Shown here one piece after another: positions 9,409-18,834 of a stretch of DNA of 64,000 bases. Each line of letters begins with the position of its first letter. Position 1 is the first letter of the stretch. The notes beneath the pieces were generated by a model, which was given only the letters and a program-made list of their open reading frames with translations, was not told the origin of the DNA and searched no databases. The DNA is taken from contig NZ_AMRN01000007.1 of the NCBI RefSeq assembly GCF_000300275.1, positions 1 to 64,000 on the forward strand. The letters are read 5' to 3'. Origin of the DNA: Thalassospira profundimaris WP0211 (GTDB taxonomy: Bacteria; Pseudomonadota; Alphaproteobacteria; Rhodospirillales; Thalassospiraceae). The position numbers and the translations under genes were made by a program.

Positions 9409-10821
9409 ATGCGCCGGCCCATGCTGATTGAAGAATGCCCCTATATCGAGCCCGTTGATGCTTATGGCGCGTTTGCGCCATTTGCCGATAGCCATTTTTT
9501 GGATTCTGGTGACCGTGACCGGTTCTCCTACATTGTCGTGTCGCCGCTGCATAAATTGACGGTGAAGAACGGGCAGGCGGTGCTGGATGGCTTTGAAGTT
9601 CCGGGAAACCCGTTTGACGTCCTTGGCGATCTGTTGGCGCGCTATCAGATTGAAGCGAAGCCAGACCTGCCGCCGTTTCAGGGCGGTGCTGTCGGCTATT
9701 TTGGCTATGAGTTGGCGCATCAGACAGAATTGTTGCCCACAGCACCGGACGACTGGCTTTCAATGCCAGACATGGCCGTCGGGATTTATGATCTGGTGAT
9801 CGCATTTGATCAGATTGACCGGCGGATGTGGCTTATTTCAACCGGCATTCCAGAGACCGAAGGTCCAAAGCGCGACCAGCGCGCAAACGACCGTATGGCG
9901 TTGATCCGCAAGTATTTAAGACTTGCGCGGCCGCTGATTGATACGCCCGTTGTTCCTCATGTGCCAAACGTTTCGAACTGGCAGTCAAACTTTGATCGCG
10001 CCAGCTACGAGGCCGCCGTGCAGCGGGTAATTGATTACATATTTGCCGGTGACATCTTTCAGGCCAACCTGTCACAAAGCTTCCGCGCAGAGTACGCAAG
10101 CGATGGCATCCCAAAGCGGTTCGACCTTTATCGCCGGTTGCGTGATATCAGTTCCGCTCCCTTCGGCGCATTCCTGAATTTCGGGGATGTGGCGGTGCTG
10201 TCAAATTCGCCGGAACGGTTCCTTAGGGTCAGAAACCGCCAGATCGAAACCAAGCCGATCAAGGGCACAAGACCGCGTGGCGAAACACCGTTAAGCGATG
10301 CCGAACTGGCACAGGAATTAATGTTATCGCCAAAGGATCGCGCAGAAAACGTTATGATCGTTGATCTTTTGCGCAACGACCTGTCAAAGGTGAGTAATCC
10401 TCACAGCGTGAAAACACCGGTGATCTGCGCGTTGGAAAGCTATGCCAATGTGCATCATCTGGTGTCCACCGTGACAGGCGAACTGCGAGAAGACAAAACG
10501 GCTGTTGATGCATTGCGCGCATGCTTCCCCGGTGGGTCGATCACTGGCGCGCCCAAAATTCGCGCGATGGAGATTATTACCGAGCTCGAAAAAACAACGC
10601 GCGGTGCGTATTGCGGTGCCATTGGCTATATCGGATTTGACGGTGCGATGGACACAAACATTGCCATCAGAACGCTTAGCGTAAATGGCGGCAAGATGGC
10701 CTTCAATGTGGGCGGCGGGATTGTTGCTGACAGCGACCCGGCAGCGGAATACGAGGAAACGCTGGTTAAAGCCACCAAGATGTTTGAGTTGTTCGGATTA
10801 AGTGCCGGGGATCTGCTATGA
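9409..10821 (+). CDS. pabB: Aminodeoxychorismate synthase, component I
   Basis: A 470-residue chorismate-using enzyme that, with PabA glutaminase, makes 4-amino-4-deoxychorismate for folate. The C-terminal chorismate-binding domain shows SPERFLRV, KPIKGTRPRG, GSITGAPKIRAMEII and GGGIVADSDP. The N-terminal domain is of the PabB/TrpE type (GGAVGYFGYELAHQTE). It overlaps pabA by ATGA (translational coupling), and pabC follows, which favours PabB over TrpE. No clear ribosome site precedes the ATG; a second in-frame ATG at 9421 is possible. Confidence 0.93.
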   Translation: MRRPMLIEECPYIEPVDAYGAFAPFADSHFLDSGDRDRFSYIVVSPLHKLTVKNGQAVLDGFEVPGNPFDVLGDLLARYQIEAKPDLPPFQGGAVGYFGYELAHQTELLPTAPDDWLSMPDMAVGIYDLVIAFDQIDRRMWLISTGIPETEGPKRDQRANDRMALIRKYLRLARPLIDTPVVPHVPNVSNWQSNFDRASYEAAVQRVIDYIFAGDIFQANLSQSFRAEYASDGIPKRFDLYRRLRDISSAPFGAFLNFGDVAVLSNSPERFLRVRNRQIETKPIKGTRPRGETPLSDAELAQELMLSPKDRAENVMIVDLLRNDLSKVSNPHSVKTPVICALESYANVHHLVSTVTGELREDKTAVDALRACFPGGSITGAPKIRAMEIITELEKTTRGAYCGAIGYIGFDGAMDTNIAIRTLSVNGGKMAFNVGGGIVADSDPAAEYEETLVKATKMFELFGLSAGDLL

Positions 10822-11405
10822 TCCTGCTGATTGATAATTATGATTCGTTCGTTTTCAATCTTGCCCGCTATCTTGAGGAACTGGGACATGTGGTCAAGGT
10901 TGTTCGAAACGATGAGGTCACGGTTGCGGGTGTGCGTGCCCTAAATCCTTTGGCGATAGTCTTTTCGCCAGGCCCCTGCGGACCGGATGAGGCGGGAAAC
11001 AGTCTGGAACTGATCGACGCGCTAAAAACCGAGTTTCCGATGCTTGGCGTTTGCCTTGGGCATCAGTCTATCGCCCAAGCATTCGGTGGAACGGTCAAGC
11101 GCGCAAAACGGCCGGTTCACGGGATGACATCATCGATCCGGCATAGCGGGGAGGATTTGTTTGCCGGATTAAACAATCCTTTGCAAGTCACGCGATATCA
11201 CTCGTTAATCGTTGATTTGCCAAATGATGGCACTTTGATCGAAACAGCAACAGGCCCCGACGGAGAAGTCATGGCATTTGCCCATGCGACCTTGCCGATT
11301 TACGGTGTTCAGTTCCATCCCGAGGCCGTGCTTACGGAACAGGGCCACGCGCTGTTGGCGAATTTTCTGAAACGTGCTTCCGGGCAGGGAGCCGATAACG
11401 ATTAA
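10818..11405 (+). CDS. pabA: Aminodeoxychorismate/anthranilate synthase glutamine amidotransferase
   Basis: A 195-residue class I glutamine amidotransferase that supplies ammonia to PabB. The nucleophile Cys is in GVCLGHQ, and the partner His and Glu are in GVQFHPEAVLTEQG. An oxyanion-type FSPGPCGPDEAG motif is present. The start overlaps the pabB stop (ATGA). In many bacteria one such subunit also serves TrpE; this cannot be judged here because no trp genes are in the window. Confidence 0.93.
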   Translation: MILLIDNYDSFVFNLARYLEELGHVVKVVRNDEVTVAGVRALNPLAIVFSPGPCGPDEAGNSLELIDALKTEFPMLGVCLGHQSIAQAFGGTVKRAKRPVHGMTSSIRHSGEDLFAGLNNPLQVTRYHSLIVDLPNDGTLIETATGPDGEVMAFAHATLPIYGVQFHPEAVLTEQGHALLANFLKRASGQGADND

Positions 11406-11418
11406 AAGGGACCAGGCT

Positions 11419-12276
11419 ATGCAGGTTTGGATGAATGGCAGTTTTCGTGACCTTGATGAAGCGTCCATTCCGGTAACGGATCGTGGCTTCCTGCTGGGTG
11501 ATGGTTTCTTTGAAACCATGCGTGCGCACGAAGGGAAAATTGCCTGGCTGGAAGCCCATATGGGACGGCTTGACCATCATGCCGAGCTGATCGAGTTCCC
11601 GCTTGACCTGTTGCCCGAGACAGAAGAAGTCGCAGAAATCGTTGCCAAGCTGTTTGAGCAAATTCACCGCAAGGATGCGGTTGTCCGTATGACGGTGTCA
11701 CGCGGCCCGGGCGAACGTGGATTGCTGCCACCGGGGTCGCCGGATCCAACCATCCTGATTACGGCAGAGCCCTTTGATCCGCTTGACCCGAATATCGGGC
11801 TGACCCTGGCGACGTCGCAGAAAGTGCGCCGAAACCCGCATTCGGTCGCGGGCAGCATCAAAAGCACCAACTATATGGACAACATCGCGGCTAAACAGGA
11901 AGTACAGAAATACGGTGCTCAAGACGCGCTTATTCTGTCGGCTGATGGCCATGTGGCGGAAACGACGGTTGCCAATCTGTTTGGGATCACCGGGGAAACC
12001 CTGTGGACGCCGGATGAGGATAGCGGGATCCTTTGTGGGCTTGCCCGCGATTACGTTCTGCAAGTTGCCGAAGAATCCGAGATTGAAGTGACTTTCGAGC
12101 CGAAGGCACCAGAAGAGCTCAAAGAGTTCGATGCCGTGTTTACCGCCAATGCGCTGCAGGGATTGCGTGTTGTTGACCGAATTGATGGCTATGTTGTGGG
12201 TGTGCCGGCAAAAACCTTCTTTACCGACCTTGCTCTAAGGGTGGAGGCGGAACTATGCGATGGTATAGTAATTTAG
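11419..12276 (+). CDS. pabC: Aminodeoxychorismate lyase (class IV PLP enzyme)
   Basis: A 285-residue fold-type IV PLP enzyme. N-terminal WMNGSFRDLDEASIPVTDRG and GDGFFETMRAH fit the family, and the PLP lysine lies in GSIKSTNYMDN. SADGHVAETTVANLFGI and TPDEDSGILCGLARDYVL are the cofactor phosphate and substrate regions. The context pabB-pabA-pabC points to 4-aminobenzoate production rather than branched-chain or D-amino-acid transamination. The ATG at 11419 is preferred: an upstream in-frame extension overlaps pabA and lacks similarity. Confidence 0.88.
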   Translation: MQVWMNGSFRDLDEASIPVTDRGFLLGDGFFETMRAHEGKIAWLEAHMGRLDHHAELIEFPLDLLPETEEVAEIVAKLFEQIHRKDAVVRMTVSRGPGERGLLPPGSPDPTILITAEPFDPLDPNIGLTLATSQKVRRNPHSVAGSIKSTNYMDNIAAKQEVQKYGAQDALILSADGHVAETTVANLFGITGETLWTPDEDSGILCGLARDYVLQVAEESEIEVTFEPKAPEELKEFDAVFTANALQGLRVVDRIDGYVVGVPAKTFFTDLALRVEAELCDGIVI

Positions 12277-12332
12277 GTTGAATTCACCACTTTAGTGACG
12301 TATGTTCAGCTGCAATTCAAACTGGAATGCAT

Positions 12333-13610
12333 ATGAACGCGCACACCACCAAACCACCTGTCACGATCAATCGCTTTGTCGAAAGCCTGCGTAAAAACGC
12401 GGCCAAAGGCAAAGCGATTTCGTTTGGAATCCTGAATATTCCGGCCGACTTGCGTCTTGGTACTGATGACTATCAGGCCATTACCCGGGATGCTTTCCAC
12501 AATCTCCCCGAGAACACCAAGGTCCATCGCCTGGAAAACGGCATGGTGGCTTTTGTGCATGCAGGATCGTGGACAAACGACGACAACACCTTTGTCGAGC
12601 ACATCCGAGAAATTTTGACCGACGTGCTGGACCGTCAGGGTCTTGGCCATATTCCAACCAATCTCTGGAACCGCTTTGAATGGCCCAAAGATCAGGAGAA
12701 GTTGGCCGATTTACTCGGCATCACACTTGCAGAAAGACCAAGCAGTGACGTTTCCGTGCGCTTTGATATGGCTGATATGCTGCGTGGCGCGATCACCACA
12801 GAGGCTGTGTTTGACTCTTGCCGGCGCCAGGCCATCGTCTGTTTTGATGACACCCGACGCGAGGTGTTAGGCCACGAGATCTATTGTTCGCTTGATTACC
12901 TGCGCCAAAACCATCTTGCCAGTTTCCTGTTGGAAGGGCCGGGCGAGATTGAGATCCTGTCGCGTGTTCTCGATGAAAAAGTCATGGATGTTACGGCAGC
13001 ATTGGCACCGTCCATTTTGCCAGACCGACTGCATTTGAACATGCAAATCCAGACAGTTCACAGCGACAAGTTTACCGATTTCATCGCCGAACATGACGGC
13101 AAGCTGATCGAAAACATGGCCATCGAGTTTTCCATGGAGAACGCGATCGCAAACTGGTGGGAATTTGAAGACGCGTGCGAATTCCTGCATTCCTTGGGAA
13201 TACAGGTTGGTCTGGACCGTATCACGTTGCCAGCACTCGAATTTTTGTCGCCGCGCAAGATGAATGTCGATTTCATCAAGGTCATATGGGACCAGAACAT
13301 TGTCGGATCGCGTCGGGCGGAAGTAGCCGAAAGACTGCGGGAGTTTGCTGTCTTGTTTGCCGACCGCAGCCTGATCCTTACACGGTGCGACAGCAGAACG
13401 GCGTTACGCATGGGCCGCAGTTTGGGGGTGGATGTCTTTGAAGGCAGCTATATTGACGCGATGCTTGGGGGCTATCTTCATCGGGAATGCAAATCCAAAA
13501 GCAGATCATCGGACAAAAAATGTGCCGTTTGCCAATGGGCGCCGCGCGAAGCCCGCAATAACGGATGTGACTTCCATTTCCGTGCAGGCAAACTTCTTTC
13601 GGATATTTAA
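12333..13610 (+). CDS. Partly degenerate EAL-domain protein with Cys-rich tail
   Basis: A 425-residue cytoplasmic protein. About residues 155-380 follow the EAL (c-di-GMP phosphodiesterase) fold: HEIY at the EAL position, LHLNM, MAIEFS, GLDRIT at the DDFG position, NVDFIKVI at the KID position, and GVDVFEGSYI at the QG position. Glu182, Asn236, Glu265, Asp295 and Lys316 are kept, but the second metal Asp is Arg296 and the Gln is Glu370, so catalysis is doubtful. A GGDEF-like remnant may occupy the N-terminus (low certainty). The tail carries Cys386, Cys397, Cys400 and Cys412. The ATG at 12333 is preferred, with GGA 6 nt upstream; an ATG at 12327 is possible. Confidence 0.75.
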   Translation: MNAHTTKPPVTINRFVESLRKNAAKGKAISFGILNIPADLRLGTDDYQAITRDAFHNLPENTKVHRLENGMVAFVHAGSWTNDDNTFVEHIREILTDVLDRQGLGHIPTNLWNRFEWPKDQEKLADLLGITLAERPSSDVSVRFDMADMLRGAITTEAVFDSCRRQAIVCFDDTRREVLGHEIYCSLDYLRQNHLASFLLEGPGEIEILSRVLDEKVMDVTAALAPSILPDRLHLNMQIQTVHSDKFTDFIAEHDGKLIENMAIEFSMENAIANWWEFEDACEFLHSLGIQVGLDRITLPALEFLSPRKMNVDFIKVIWDQNIVGSRRAEVAERLREFAVLFADRSLILTRCDSRTALRMGRSLGVDVFEGSYIDAMLGGYLHRECKSKSRSSDKKCAVCQWAPREARNNGCDFHFRAGKLLSDI

Positions 13611-13716
13611 ACCACAAGGTTTTAAAGGTTTTATGGCGTTTGACAACACTGGCGCGCTTTCATAAAGTGCGCGTGTTGATCATTTGTGGTTAACGTTTGT
13701 CGTTGAAACACGGCGC

Positions 13717-13866
13717 TTATTCTCAGGGCAGGGTGAAAATCCCGACCGGCGGTAAACCAGTTTTGGTAAGCCCGCGAGCGCCCATAGGTCGCAAGACTTT
13801 TGGGGTCAGCAGATCCGGTGAGATTCCGGAGCCGACGGTGACAGTCCGGATGGGAGAGGATAAAGC
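13717..13866 (+). promoter_or_regulatory. FMN riboswitch (RFN element)
   Basis: The conserved RFN blocks appear in order: TTCTCAGGGCAGGGTGAAA, CCCGACCGGCGGT, AGCCCGCGAGCG, GGTCAGCAGATCCGGTG, ATTCCGGAGCCGACGG and AGTCCGGATGGGAGAGGA. It lies about 130 nt upstream of ribB, so it should repress riboflavin synthesis when FMN is high. The segment 13847-13854 (CGGATGGG) is perfectly complementary to 13978-13985, directly upstream of the ribB ribosome site. Confidence 0.96.
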
Positions 13867-13997
13867 GTGACGGTCGTGACAGGAACGCCTTGGCGTGACT
13901 GGTATGCCGTCTGCCTGCGACCGCATTGTGACATTTGTCGCAAAGCGGGCCTTTCTTTGTTGCCCTGGTTCGTAAGCCCCATCCGTAGAGGACGGTT

Positions 13998-14666
13998 ATG
14001 AATCAGAGTATTGAAAAACAATCCGATCTTTCGATCTTTGGCGATCCGCATGCGCGCATGGAACGTGCGCTTGATGATCTGCGCCAGGGAAAAGGCGTTC
14101 TGGTTGTTGACGATGAAGATCGCGAAAATGAAGGCGATCTGATCTTTTCAGCAGAAAATCTGACCAATGAACAAATGGCGATGCTCATCCGCGATTGTAG
14201 CGGTATCGTCTGCCTTTGCCTGACCGACGAGAAGGCAACTGAACTTGAACTGCCGCCCATGGTTGCTGACAACACATCCAGCATGGGAACGGGGTTCACC
14301 GTCACCATCGAAGCCAAGGTTGGTGTCACAACCGGTGTATCGGCCGCAGATCGTGTCACCACGGTAAAAACGGCCATCGCCGATGATGCAAAACCGGACG
14401 ATCTGGCGCGTCCGGGCCATGTCTTCCCGCTGCGCGCTCGCCCGGGCGGTGTTCTTGAACGTCGTGGCCATACCGAAGGCACGGTTGATCTGATGCGCCT
14501 GGCAGGGTTCAAGCCCGCTGGTGTGCTGTGTGAAGTCACCAATCCGGATGGCACAATGGCGCGGCTGCCGGAACTGATCGAATATGCCAAGACCCATGAT
14601 ATGGTCGTGACCAGCATCGAAGATATCGTCGCCTATCGCATGGCGATGAAGCAGGCGGCAGAATAA
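13998..14666 (+). CDS. ribB: 3,4-dihydroxy-2-butanone 4-phosphate synthase
   Basis: A 222-residue monofunctional RibB that converts ribulose 5-phosphate to the four-carbon riboflavin precursor and formate. The metal/substrate motif [16 protein letters not shown] is present, as are [20 protein letters not shown] and [21 protein letters not shown]. The length matches single-domain RibB, with no GTP cyclohydrolase II fusion. AGAGGA precedes the ATG by 5 nt. Expression is probably controlled by the FMN riboswitch upstream. Confidence 0.96.
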   Translation: MNQSIEKQSDLSIFGDPHARMERALDDLRQGKGVLVVDDEDRENEGDLIFSAENLTNEQMAMLIRDCSGIVCLCLTDEKATELELPPMVADNTSSMGTGFTVTIEAKVGVTTGVSAADRVTTVKTAIADDAKPDDLARPGHVFPLRARPGGVLERRGHTEGTVDLMRLAGFKPAGVLCEVTNPDGTMARLPELIEYAKTHDMVVTSIEDIVAYRMAMKQAAE

Positions 14667-14692
14667 AGCCAATCTGTTGCCATTGATAAAAG

Positions 14693-14726
14693 AAAAGGGC
14701 CGCATCCTGATAGGTGCGGCCCTTTT
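14693..14726. terminator. Bidirectional terminator between ribB and xth
   Basis: An AAAAGGGCCGCA... stem pairs with TGCGGCCCTTTT, with A and T tracts on both sides, so it can serve both convergent genes. Confidence 0.85.
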
Positions 14727-14749
14727 GCTGTTTTGGTGATCGAACGCGA

Positions 14750-15529
14750 TCAGTCGTCAATCATGCACCAGACCGGTGTGTGATCAGATGCCTTTTCCTT
14801 GCCGCGTGGCTCACGGTCGATATCCGATGCGCTCAGCCGGTCTGCCGCCGCCGGGGTCAGAAGGAGGTGGTCAATACGAAGACCGTTATCCTTGTTCCAC
14901 GCACCGGCACGATAGTCCCACCAGCTATATTGATGACCTTTCGGGTTGAAGGTCCGGAACGCGTCGGTAAAGCCCATATTCATCATGGTGCGCAAACGTT
15001 TGCGTTCAACCGTCGTGCACAGCACCGTTTCACGCAGTTTCACCGGGTCATAAACGTCCATGTCGTCGGGCGCGATGTTGTAATCCCCGCCCATGACAGC
15101 GGCGTCACCACTGGCACGAATTTTCTCAAACCGGGTGATCAGGCGATCCAGGAAGTTCAGTTTGTAATCAAACTTTTCGTCGCCAACGGCTGTTCCCATT
15201 GGAACATAGATCGATGCAACCCGGACTGGACGATTTGAGCCGATGGTTGCCTCGATATAGCGGGCTTGTTCGTCATCATCATTGCCGGGCAGGCCGCGTT
15301 CGACATCTTCGATCGGGAATTTGGAAAGGATCGCAACGCCGTTATAGGTCTTTTGCCCGTGAATGGCGATGTTGTAGCCAAGGTCCTCGATCTCCATTGC
15401 CGGAAACGCATCATCAACCGTCTTGGTTTCCTGTAACAGGACCACATCGGGTTTCCCGTCCTGCAGCCAGTCAAGAATGTTTGGCAGGCGTGCCTTGATC
15501 GAGTTGACATTCCAGGTGGCGATTTTCAT
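14750..15529 (-). CDS. xth: Exodeoxyribonuclease III (AP endonuclease)
   Basis: A 259-residue EEP-family nuclease cutting at abasic sites and degrading 3' ends. The start motif MKIATWNVNSIKARLP, the Mg-binding LLQETKTVDDAFP, GGDYNIAPDDMDVYDP and the terminal SDHTPVWCMID carry the catalytic Glu, Asp/Asn and His. The start at 15529 is chosen because the family begins with MKIATWN; the 17-residue upstream extension has no similarity. It lies 90 nt downstream of erpA on the same strand, separated by a terminator. Confidence 0.94.
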   Translation of the reverse strand: MKIATWNVNSIKARLPNILDWLQDGKPDVVLLQETKTVDDAFPAMEIEDLGYNIAIHGQKTYNGVAILSKFPIEDVERGLPGNDDDEQARYIEATIGSNRPVRVASIYVPMGTAVGDEKFDYKLNFLDRLITRFEKIRASGDAAVMGGDYNIAPDDMDVYDPVKLRETVLCTTVERKRLRTMMNMGFTDAFRTFNPKGHQYSWWDYRAGAWNKDNGLRIDHLLLTPAAADRLSASDIDREPRGKEKASDHTPVWCMIDD

Positions 15530-15563
15530 TCGGGCCTCGGCTTTTTGGGGTGTTTGGTCAAAC

Positions 15564-15596
15564 AAAACGGGGTTCGCCAATAACGAACCCCGTTTT
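15564..15596 (-). terminator. Terminator after erpA
   Basis: A perfect 13-bp stem (15564-15576 with 15584-15596) has a 7-nt loop. T-rich flanks on the minus strand place it at the end of erpA and before xth. Confidence 0.8.
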
Positions 15597-15619
15597 ATAA
15601 ATCGGTTTGTCGATCCGGA

Positions 15620-15961
15620 TCAAATCGAGAAACTTGATCCGCAGCCACATGAAGAGGTGGCATTCGGATTGTTTACACGAAAGGCCGAGCCAACCAACTC
15701 ACGCACGAAATCGATCTCTGCACCGCCGAGAAGATCCAGCGATACTTCGTCGATCACCATTTTCGCACCGTGGTTTTCAAAGATACGATCTTCGTCAGTG
15801 GTGTCTGAATCGAGCGAGAACTCATACTGGAACCCACTGCAACCGCCGCCAGACACCTGCAAACGCAGCATGGTGTTCGCAGCACCTTCGCTGGCAATCA
15901 GTTCCTGAATGCGTTTTGCAGCACTTTCAGTCATTTGAACTTGCCGAGAAGAATCGGTCAT
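15620..15961 (-). CDS. erpA: A-type iron-sulfur carrier ErpA
   Basis: A 113-residue HesB/IscA-type carrier. The three conserved cysteines are in GGGCSGFQYEF and SSCGCG. The C-terminal NPNATSSCGCGSSFSI matches the ErpA/IscA signature. It delivers Fe-S clusters to apoproteins. No isc or suf genes adjoin, as usual for erpA. It is divergent from argS across a 230-bp gap. Confidence 0.9.
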   Translation of the reverse strand: MTDSSRQVQMTESAAKRIQELIASEGAANTMLRLQVSGGGCSGFQYEFSLDSDTTDEDRIFENHGAKMVIDEVSLDLLGGAEIDFVRELVGSAFRVNNPNATSSCGCGSSFSI

Positions 15962-16152
15962 TCAACACTCCTTGGTCTTGTCCTGCCGGGGCAGGTGTGT
16001 TTGCGATCCTTGATCACATCATAGCATGATCCGAACGCAGTATTTGAGTCAGTATTTAGCGCGCATGGCTGAAATGTCAAAACCTGTAATGTCTCTAAAT
16101 ACGGGTGACTTGCGTTTTGAGGTGAAATGGCTCAAAACAGGCGCCAGTCAAT

Positions 16153-16167
16153 TGACCGGTCCGGTCA
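16153..16167. repeat. 15-bp palindrome upstream of argS
   Basis: TGACCGG-T-CCGGTCA is a perfect inverted repeat ending 28 nt before the argS ATG. It could be an operator or a leader hairpin; nothing identifies a regulator. Confidence 0.4.
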
Positions 16168-16194
16168 GAACCAGAAATTACAAAGTTCCAAGTC

Positions 16195-17946
16195 ATGAAT
16201 GTTTTCAGCCTGTTGAAAAGCGACATCGAGAACCAGATTCTCGCCCTTGAAAAAGACGGTGTTCTCCCTGCGGGAACCGACACTTCGCGTGTCGCGGTGG
16301 AGCCGCCGCGCGATGCGTCTCATGGGGATGCCGCAACAAATGCGGCGATGTTGCTTTCAAAGGCTGCTGGCATGAAGCCACGTGATCTGGCGGAAAAGCT
16401 CGCTGAAAAACTGCGTGGCCTTGATCACATCGAAGAAGTCGAAATTGCTGGTCCGGGTTTCATCAATCTGCGTATGGCCGAGCGGTTCTGGCTTTCACAG
16501 ATCAGCCAGATCCTTGAAGTCGGCACTGCCTATGGCAATAGCGACCTTGGCAAAGGCGAAAAGATCAACGTCGAATATGTTTCGGCAAACCCGACCGGCC
16601 CGATGCATGTCGGCCATTGCCGTGGTGCGGTTGTTGGTGACGTGCTTGCCAACTTGCTTGCAAAGGCGGGCTACGCCGTTACCAAGGAATATTACACCAA
16701 TGATGCCGGTGCGCAGGTAGATGTCCTCGCACGGTCGCTTCATTTGCGCTATCGCGAAGCTCTTGGCGAAGAGATCAGCGAAATTCCGCAAGGCCTGTAT
16801 CCAGGGGATTATCTTGTCGCGCCGGGCAAAAAGCTTGCGGAACGCGATGGTGACAAGTGGCAGAATGCCCCGGAAGATGAATGGCTTGAAGAGTTTCGTG
16901 CTTTCGCCATCGTCGAGATGATGGCCCTGATCAAGGAAGACCTTCGTCTTCTTGGCGTTTCCCATGATGTCTTCACCTCCGAAGACGGCTTGGTAAAGGC
17001 GGGCAAGGTCCAGTCGGCCTTTGAACATCTTGAGAAAAAAGGTGACATCTATGTCGGCGTTCTAGAGCCGCCAAAAGGCAAGAAGCCTGATGACTGGGAA
17101 CCGCGCCCGCAAACCTTGTTCCGTGCAACAGAATTTGGCGATGATGTCGATCGGCCTTTGAAGAAGTCGGATGGCAGCTGGACCTATTTTGCGTCCGACA
17201 TCGCCTATCACTTTGATAAGTATGAACGCGGCTTTAACCTGATGATCGACATCTTTGGCGCCGACCATGGTGGCTATGTCAAACGCATGAAGGCCGCAAC
17301 CAAAGCGATCACACACGGCGAGGGCGACCTTGATGTCAAGCTTTGCCAGCTGGTCAGCCTGTTTGACAATGGCGAGCCGGTCAAAATGTCGAAACGTGCC
17401 GGAACGTTCGTGACATTGCGTGACGTGGTTGAACGCGTTGGCAAGGATGTCGTGCGTTTCATCATGCTGACCCGCAAGAATGACGCAGCACTTGAATTCG
17501 ATTTCGCCAAGGTGACCGAACAGTCCAAGGACAACCCGGTTTTCTATGTTCAGTATGCGCATGCACGCGTGAATTCAGTCTTCCGTCAGGCGGCAGAAGC
17601 CTTCCCGGGACAGGACCTGTCGGAGAAGACGCTGGCGACCGCGGACCTGTCACTGCTGAGTTCGGAAGATGAAAAGCTTCTGGTGCGCCGCATGGCTGAA
17701 TGGCCGCGGATTATCGAACAGGCGGCCGTTGCCCATGAGCCGCATCGCATTGCCTTTTTCCTGACAGAAATTGCCGCAGAATTCCATGCATTGTGGAACA
17801 AGGGACGTGACAACACCGCGCTGCGCTTCATCATTGCCGATGATTTGCCTGCGACTCTGGCACGTCTTGCGATGATCCGTGCCGTTGCCACGGTCATTGC
17901 GTCCGGTCTTGAGGTTGTGGGCGTTAAGCCTGTCGAGGAGATGTAA
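16195..17946 (+). CDS. argS: Arginyl-tRNA synthetase
   Basis: A 583-residue class Ia synthetase. The HIGH-type motif is [15 protein letters not shown], and the KMSK-type motif is [16 protein letters not shown]. The N-terminal Add1 domain starts [16 protein letters not shown], and the C-terminal DALR anticodon-binding domain follows ([15 protein letters not shown], then [21 protein letters not shown]). It heads a plus-strand run in which the SPOR gene begins 3 nt after its stop. Confidence 0.96.
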   Translation: MNVFSLLKSDIENQILALEKDGVLPAGTDTSRVAVEPPRDASHGDAATNAAMLLSKAAGMKPRDLAEKLAEKLRGLDHIEEVEIAGPGFINLRMAERFWLSQISQILEVGTAYGNSDLGKGEKINVEYVSANPTGPMHVGHCRGAVVGDVLANLLAKAGYAVTKEYYTNDAGAQVDVLARSLHLRYREALGEEISEIPQGLYPGDYLVAPGKKLAERDGDKWQNAPEDEWLEEFRAFAIVEMMALIKEDLRLLGVSHDVFTSEDGLVKAGKVQSAFEHLEKKGDIYVGVLEPPKGKKPDDWEPRPQTLFRATEFGDDVDRPLKKSDGSWTYFASDIAYHFDKYERGFNLMIDIFGADHGGYVKRMKAATKAITHGEGDLDVKLCQLVSLFDNGEPVKMSKRAGTFVTLRDVVERVGKDVVRFIMLTRKNDAALEFDFAKVTEQSKDNPVFYVQYAHARVNSVFRQAAEAFPGQDLSEKTLATADLSLLSSEDEKLLVRRMAEWPRIIEQAAVAHEPHRIAFFLTEIAAEFHALWNKGRDNTALRFIIADDLPATLARLAMIRAVATVIASGLEVVGVKPVEEM

Positions 17947-17949
17947 GAG

Positions 17950-18834
17950 ATGAGCGAAGAACACGGTGCCGACCTTCATGCAGAGCGTGCAGATCACTAT
18001 GGATCAGAAAAGCCCGCCAGCAAGAGCATGATCAAAGGGCTGGCTACCGTGTTTCTTGGCGTTGTCGTTGTTGGTGGCGCGTTGGGCGGGGCAGGTTACT
18101 GGTTTTATAATCAGGGCCAACCCATTCAGGACGATGGCAATTTGCCGATCCTGCTTCCTGATCCATCACCAATCAAAATTCGCCCGGAAGATCCGGGGGG
18201 GATGGAAGTTCCCCACCGTGAGACGACAGTCTACGACCAGCTAAGCGACGTTGATCCGGATGCAAATGTCGTGTTGCAGGAACTTCCCGATATGCCGCGT
18301 GCACCGGAAGTCTCGGCAACGCCCAAGGCAGCCCAGCCAAATCCAACGGCCGAGGCACCGGCAGGTGCGGGCGCAACCGAAACAGCGGATGCACCGCAAG
18401 CGACCGAAGCTGAAAGCAATGCAGAGCCTGCTGTTAAAGCACCGGAAATTGCAGCTCCTGAATTGACGGACGCCGAGAAAGCGGTTGCCGCCGCTGAAAA
18501 CCGCACGGCCGAAGCCCCGGCCAAGGAGCAAGCATCAGCAGAACCGGCGCCAGCACCGCAAGCGACGACCGCACCAGCCGCGTCTGGCGCATTCCGTGTG
18601 CAACTGGCCTCGGTCCGCGAAGAAAGCGGCGCGGCTGCCGAATGGAAACGGTTATCTTCGAGAAACAAAGACTTGCTTGGCAATCTTGAGATGTTTGTGC
18701 AACGTATTGAGATCGAAGACAAAGGTGTCTTCTATCGGTTGCAAGCTGGTCCCCTTGGTGACGCCGGGGCTGCCGAAAAGCTTTGTGCGGATTTGAAAGA
18801 ACGCAATGTGGGGTGCCTCATTGTCCGGCCTTGA
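17950..18834 (+). CDS. SPOR-domain membrane protein
   Basis: A 294-residue bitopic protein. It has a short cytoplasmic head, a TM about residues 28-52 (IKGLATVFLGVVVVGGALGG), a long Ala/Pro/Glu-rich periplasmic linker and a C-terminal SPOR domain (about 214-294, FRVQLASVREESGAAAEW to VGCLIVRP). SPOR domains bind peptidoglycan stripped of stem peptides at division sites. It lies between argS and nagZ, overlapping nagZ by about 29 nt, which links it to cell-wall turnover. Confidence 0.88.
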   Translation: MSEEHGADLHAERADHYGSEKPASKSMIKGLATVFLGVVVVGGALGGAGYWFYNQGQPIQDDGNLPILLPDPSPIKIRPEDPGGMEVPHRETTVYDQLSDVDPDANVVLQELPDMPRAPEVSATPKAAQPNPTAEAPAGAGATETADAPQATEAESNAEPAVKAPEIAAPELTDAEKAVAAAENRTAEAPAKEQASAEPAPAPQATTAPAASGAFRVQLASVREESGAAAEWKRLSSRNKDLLGNLEMFVQRIEIEDKGVFYRLQAGPLGDAGAAEKLCADLKERNVGCLIVRP

